NCBI RefSeq assembly: GCF_963675165.1
Contig: NC_087392.1
Coordinates: 3,369,442-3,433,441, forward strand
Direction: 5' to 3'
DNA from: Halichondria panicea
Taxonomy: Eukaryota > Porifera > Demospongiae > Suberitida > Halichondriidae
Length of the DNA: 64,000 nucleotides
Shown: positions 58,858-64,000 of the stretch, piece after piece
Layout of the letters: each line of letters opens with the position of its first letter
How positions within the stretch are numbered: position 1 is the stretch's first letter
Translations under genes and position numbers: made by a program
Notes under the pieces: model-generated
What the model was told of the DNA's origin: nothing
Databases searched by the model: none
What the model saw: only the letters and a program-made list of their open reading frames with translations

Positions 58858-59151
58858 TTATAGTCTACGATAAAATTATAATGGGCATGCACATAACTAA
58901 TACAAAACGAGTGCTTCTCACCATGTTTTTGCTTTCCCTCAACAGTACGTATTAATTAATGTGTTATAAATTGCATGATTTCAAATTTGCAAAATATATA
59001 AGTGTTATAGTCTACGATAAAATTATAATGGGCATGCACATAACTAATACAAAACGAGTGCCTCTCACCATGTTTTTGCTTTCCCTCAACAGTACGTATT
59101 AATTAATGTGTTATAATTTGCATGATTTCAAATTTGCAAAATATATAAGTG
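58858..59151. repeat. 147-bp tandem duplication private to the right arm
   Basis: TAGTCTACGATAAAATTATA at 58861 starts again at 59008 and is followed by the same 147 bases with two or three differences. The left arm has a single copy (about 50560-50710 in reverse complement). Confidence 0.92.
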
Positions 59152-60504
59152 TTCGCAATTGAAGCGTTTTTCGTTATTATGGGTATGGTATTGGCGTAAA
59201 ATCAAATCGCCCAAAATAATGTACAAGTGCCACAATGGGTTGTTACTGTCTGTGGCCTCTATTCAGCACACAACATGCAGTGGCAGCAGAAACTGTGGTT
59301 TATTTGCTATTGCCGCTGCAGTGGAGTAGGAACAGTTAAAAGGTTGGAGGGGCCACTTGGGTGGTGCGAAGCACTACCCAAGTGCGCTGGAAATTTACTA
59401 GCTGCGGCCTAGCTACAAGCTTATTAGCTCTGAACAAGAACTAATATACAGCAGAATTGTTAAAAACATGTTACTGTCCAAAAAAAGCGGTTTTTTATTT
59501 CTGCTTACAAATTCATGCTTTATCCTTGATGAATTGGTTGGTTAAAACACCTATTCAACTCAGGAAGGGTGGGCTGATTCAAATGGCCCCCTGCCCCCCC
59601 CCTGTCCTACTCCTACTCCACTGCGCTGCATACCACGAATTACAAGGAGACAATTTGGATCACATCATCCTAAATGAAGACAAAATAAGGCACAACCTTG
59701 TACGTTGTTTTGAAATGAGAAACTAAAGAAGATTTTCGAAGTCAAAAGAACTGAATAGTCGCAAGAGACCAGAGAGATTTTCTAGCATTGTGATTACTAT
59801 AATTATACTGCTCCTACGATGAAATGATACAGTTTGATATAACGTGCAACTCGTGGTATCATTATATGTATTAAAGTATCTCCACTCAATTGACTATATA
59901 GTTGTAGATCTAAATACATGTAGCATTTTTAGGCTTTCGTTATCTTCCACTGCTGTTTTTGTTTTTCATGTAATTATTTGCACTGTGTTGTTTTTGTTTT
60001 TCATGCACTGTTATAATTATTGTGATGGATGTTGTTGTTTCAAAATTGTATTGCTTTACAGTGGATGTGAAAATGTGAACAGAGTGTTTGACTAAGTGAA
60101 GTAACGATAGTTAAGGAACAGCTATAGACTAAGACAATCACTTGTACAGGCCTCTCACAGACAACAGTCTTGATTGATTGTATATAGTATATAGTCACTG
60201 CATGGTGCAGTCTTTGAGGATGTACTTAGTATAGCCATCCGCTGAAATCTAAATTTGGGGGGAGTCATTCGTGACTAGGAGTCAGTGACCGGGGGAGTAA
60301 TTTACTCCTAGGCATGAGTGACCGGGGGTCACTGGTGACTAGGTAGGAGTGACCGGGAGTCATTATTTAGGGGAGTCACTCGCGCCTATGACGAACAATA
60401 TTGCATACTATAACTATATCAATTCATAGTTCGAGTCCAAGTCCACATTCGAGATCAAATGAACAATATTGCATACTATATAAAGTTCTATATCAATTCA
60501 GAGT

Positions 60505-60975
60505 TCGAGTCAGATGAATGGACCCATTACGTGGTGGGTGAACTTTAATGACCCAATCCCATCCGCGGTCAGAAGCTTTCCCAAAGTCAACCCAAGCACT
60601 CAACCCCCCAATTCAGCATGGTTGTGGATGAGAATGAGAATACTTGGGACGTCCGAATGGACATTTCTTGCCATCTGATGAAACAAGCCGCTAATACGCC
60701 TACCGTTTGCATCGCGCACTACAGAACCTGGGGAATGCTGGACTACAACTGTGTCCAGCCAATCACTGAGATTTTGTTTGGACCCTGCTGCGGTGATCCC
60801 TATTGTAAATAAACAAGCTGTATAATTATAATAAGAGTTTAGCACTGGTATCCCTGGCCACTGGTATCCCTGGCCCCAACATCAAGGCGGCCACTGCTGG
60901 CAATCCCAAACATTGATGGATGTCGTTGTCACTGCTGAACAAGATTATTATCCCTGGGTCGTCTTCGTCGGTTCC
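60505..60975 (-). pseudogene. Disrupted right-arm copy of the gene at 48660-49141
   Basis: The minus strand retains DDPGIIILFSSDNDIHQCLG and GITAAGSKQNLSDWLDTVVV. A 16-base tandem duplication (60843-60874) shifts the first exon, the splice donor region CCAACAAGGTAGAAATC is deleted, and further small indels (GTCCC for GTCCTCC, an extra ATTCTC, loss of CATTAAC) break the second exon. The exon 5' edge also has ten extra bases relative to the left arm. No functional product is expected. Confidence 0.7.
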
Positions 60976-61782
60976 TTTCTAAAGAAGAGACACAAGATGA
61001 AACAACTTCAGAGGTAGGCAAAACAATCCTGCTACAGAGTAATTCCCTAGTGCAGCAACTTACACAATTTGCCTTGCTCAATGTATTAGAACTGAAGGGG
61101 GAAAAAAACAGGATACCATATCAAAAATTTCCAGGATACTGTGTTATAGCTATACGGTCTTTGAACTGATACGGTCTTTGAACTGAACTGATTGAGATAA
61201 CTACATTTAAGTCACAATAGCATGGCATTGTAACAGCTTACAATAATATGCTAGTAATACGTGACAATGTGGTATGCAACTGGGAAACGCTCAGCATGAA
61301 ACTAGATAACACATATTTTCACTCATGTTTAATCCTTTAGGATGGGCTTCGGATGAGTGCTATACACCCCAAATACTGACTCTAATACAATAGAGCCCTA
61401 ACCATATCATAGTGGAGGCCATCCTGGACGTTCACTAGGTCCGAGTTGCTGGTGGGAGAGAAAGTGATGTGCCATTATTATGTGCTTACACATAGCATAG
61501 CAAGAGGACATGCGCACCGAGGCATACAGTAGTGTGTTTGTGTGTCTGTCTGTAAAACATCTCTTACTTGCCTTTATTAGAGGCCTTAAATTGCCTTTAA
61601 TTGCCTTTATTAGAGCAAACAGAAACACTTCACACTATCTATAGAGTGCACCAATTGAGCACATTGCGCATTAGCAAGCCTGCTAAGACAGCATATGATT
61701 TTTGAGGGTTCATACAATCTCGAAAAAAAGCACTACCGTAAAACCTCGATTTAAGGCGACACTTTTAAATAATTACGTTTTG

Positions 61783-63873
61783 TAATTATACTGTCCTACC
61801 TGCCCTATTGGACCTTATTTGCCAGACAAACGAACGTAGCAAACGAACGTAGTTTCTTCTTCTTGCTCTTAGCTGGATTGTGGCCTTCTAGTGCCAAAGT
61901 CCGAATGAATGTGACCTGCCCTACTAGAATGTGCAGGCGCAGGCCTCTGTTCAGCTTGGGTGCTCGTACTAGGACTGTTCACTGCCAAGGCTTGCTTGTG
62001 CTTGGATAGGCCTGCTGCTTGCGCATGCGCAAAATTATTGGATAATATTCCCGTAATGTTTCCCATTAAACTGAATAATTATATCCTGAATAACAAACAT
62101 ATACAGACAAAGAATACTCTTGAGCTATAATTCATAGCTAGCTAGCTAGAGACAGAGCTGTATTGGTTACAGCATAGTCGACTTTCACCAAGGTTAGTGT
62201 CACCAAGGTTAGTGTCAGATGGGCGTGGCCTATGCCTTCCCCTCCGTTCAGAGGACATAGTAGGCTAAGGGTAGCATGCTATCACACGGGCAATTCGTAG
62301 TGACGTCATTGTTTTACTGAGCAAAATACAATGGTATCCGAATTACCCGAATTACACACTTTCTGGGGTGCATGCGCAAACAGTCGACCTCTCTTAGCGG
62401 CCTGGAATCGAGGCATTGATCCACGAGGTGGCTCGTTGTAATTTTGGGTACTTAATTTTTTTTGGGTACTTAATTTAAATCTAGATCTAACATAAATTGG
62501 AACGATTACATAATTTTGGGTATTAAAAAAATATTTGGGTACTCAGCTTGCGGGGCCAAATTTAAAAATTCACCATTCAAATAAAAGGCAACATTTTGGC
62601 ACTAATCACCCTCCTGAGGAAGGCATGGAAGGCATGGAAGGCATGGAAATCATCTCCAGTAAAGAAATTCCAGTAAAGAAATTCTCAGGCACCTCCATGT
62701 CCTCCACCCTCCTCCTCATGCTATTAAAAATATTCTATCTTCATGTACTAAGGTTTGGCACATGGCAAAATGTACTGCGCATGTGCAGATAGGTCCAGTC
62801 CAGTAGTCCAGTCCAGCTTAGTTAGATCCCTGGAATCCTGATTACAACATGCCAAGATTCTGCACTCTACGGTCAACTTCAGTAAGTTAAGTAGAGTGTC
62901 ATGTGACCACCCCCACTAGAGCAGACCCACGCACGTGATAAACAATGTGTATGAATCTCCACAAAACCAAAGTCATGTTCAACACACACAGGACTATCCA
63001 CAGGTCTATCATTAACTACGCTTCTACATTTTCAACCTCTACTCTAGCACGACAGCGCAGCCACAACTGCACCCAACTACTGACCGTCTTCCGTCAAACA
63101 AAATAACTGTTGAAATTGTTAACTGTTGAAATTGTGAAATTGTGAATGGCCCAAATACCCAACATGCGGAAGCCGAGTTCAATTTCCGGAAAAATTCGAA
63201 TTCGAAGGGACATGAAAAAAATGTGTTGAAGCGGATGTGGTGTGAAGCGGATGTGCTTAAATTTAAGTCATAGGAGTGCATCATAAAAAGTATTATTATT
63301 CTATGCTGCCATGCGGTGCTCCATATATATGGACAAAGACAATATATGGACAAAGACACCCTGGGCGTTTGGCATTTAATGAAGTAAATACGGTACATCT
63401 TTGTTTTTTTCTTCATTTTTGCTATTACTTTTTTGTTCGTTTTCTTTGCGTGGTGGTGTGCAAGTACTTTTAAGTTACACTAGTTTTTAAGTTATCAGGA
63501 TGTAAGTCGTCAGTGAGTACACCACACGGTGTAGGGCGATGTTTCTCAGTTCAGAGTTTTCGTGGTAAACTTGTGTGTGGTAAGCCTCAAACACTCCTCT
63601 CCGGTTGGCAGGTACACTTGCATGGAGTACACGATTACATTGCAATGGCCTAACGTTGCCTGTAACAATTGCCTGTAACAATTGACGATTAGTACAAAGT
63701 ACAAACAAGTTTACCTTGGATCTCCAGGAGCTACTGTTTTGAGCTAAGCGTAGGTTTCACCCACATGACTTCTTGATGAAACAAAAGCTTTCGGATTACC
63801 GATCGGACTGGTATGCTTTTACTATTGCTTGAACTTCAACTTCAATATTTTTCTCTTTTAGCCATTACGTCGC
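61783..63873. other. Intergenic, nothing firmly recognised
   Basis: A minus-strand frame at 61869-62066 (AGLSKHKQALAVNSPSTSTQ) has no conserved feature. TTTGGGTACTTAATTT repeats near 62444-62477. A fragment of the dispersed repeat at 6931 lies near 62805-62850. Confidence 0.4.
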
Positions 63874-63877
63874 TTAA

Positions 63878-64000
63878 CCCTTTCCCGGCTTTGGACGACA
63901 TATGCTACCGACATTTTCAAAATTTCATTGTGCGGGCGCACTGTAGGTACCAGCTCTTTCAGGCTTGCCTTGAGGTACGCTTTGTGCAGTACTGTCGAAA
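63878..64000. mobile_element. piggyBac-like MITE, family 1, copy 4 (cut by window end)
   Basis: TTAA (63874-63877), then CCCTTTCCCGGCTTT, GGACGACATATG and CTGTAGGTACCAGC as in the other family 1 copies. The window ends within the element. Confidence 0.85.

Larger units (their letters stand above)
55032..61782 (-). repeat. Inverted duplication, right arm (~6.75 kb)
   Basis: Reverse complement of 47867-53742 with about 0.9 kb of extra sequence, mainly three segments that contain exons (about 56830-57135, 57327-57800, 57934-58031) and a 147-base tandem duplication at 58858-59151. Confidence 0.95.

Noticed and set aside
49575..60095. Mirror-image 83-codon hydrophobic frame in both arms (49575-49826 and 59844-60095)
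   Set aside because: Preserved in both arms only because the arms are nearly identical here. Composition is A+T-driven (Phe, Cys, Val) with no motif and no splice context, so it is not supported as a gene.
1..64000. tRNA, rRNA and snRNA genes
   Set aside because: No A/B-box pair with a plausible cloverleaf and no ribosomal sequence was recognised. A covariance-model search would be needed to be sure.

Overview
The window reads as nuclear DNA of an invertebrate animal, most likely a demosponge. That is an inference from intron-split genes with GT/AG sites, A+T-rich spacers full of ATAATTAT-type words, dense short transposons, and decayed protein families (OTU+CXC, RecQ-like, DUF3987-like, reverse transcriptase with TQGDPLAM) that I associate with sponge genomes. 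There is no prokaryotic gene organisation, no CRISPR array, and no tRNA or rRNA gene that I can recognise.

Layout. 1-6530 (and 7980-8520, 9115-9235) is a CA-rich satellite built on CGGCGTGCACACAC words, with one segment in reverse orientation (2573-2976) and one non-satellite island (3206-3490). 6531-14437 is intergenic DNA carrying TTAA-flanked piggyBac-like miniature elements of two families, a 1.56-kb long-TIR element (12019-13579) and a TA-flanked MITE. 17243-24650 holds decayed coding fragments (reverse transcriptase, acidic exon, P-loop ATPase) and another TTAA element. 25120-27637 is a decayed OTU-protease/CXC gene interrupted by two DNA elements whose removal restores the reading frame. 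27624-28861 is a 1.24-kb near-perfect palindrome, followed by a coding minisatellite. 32077-35994 is a complete DNA transposon with 33-bp perfect terminal inverted repeats, a TTA target duplication and a transposase of about 1060 residues of a superfamily I cannot name, inserted at the end of a RecQ-like helicase pseudogene. 39829-46322 holds more MITEs, a GGGYELLR-domain gene fragment and a Harbinger-type transposase relic. 47867-61782 is a very large inverted duplication (arms of about 5.9 and 6.75 kb around a 1.3-kb spacer). The right end (63878-64000) enters another TTAA element.

Main observations. (1) Unique sequence throughout is peppered with short exact tandem duplications (7-17 bp). 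In the RecQ-like and transposase relics, deleting one copy restores a continuous conserved protein frame. Between the arms of the inverted duplication, such duplications are present in one arm and absent in the other. This looks like an active local-duplication mutational process, or a systematic assembly artefact that must be excluded. (2) The two arms have decayed reciprocally: one gene stays open only in the left arm, another only in the right arm. (3) The transposon at 32077-35994 is the best candidate for an undescribed mobile element family.

All calls come from reading the sequence; family names rest on motif recognition, not on searches.
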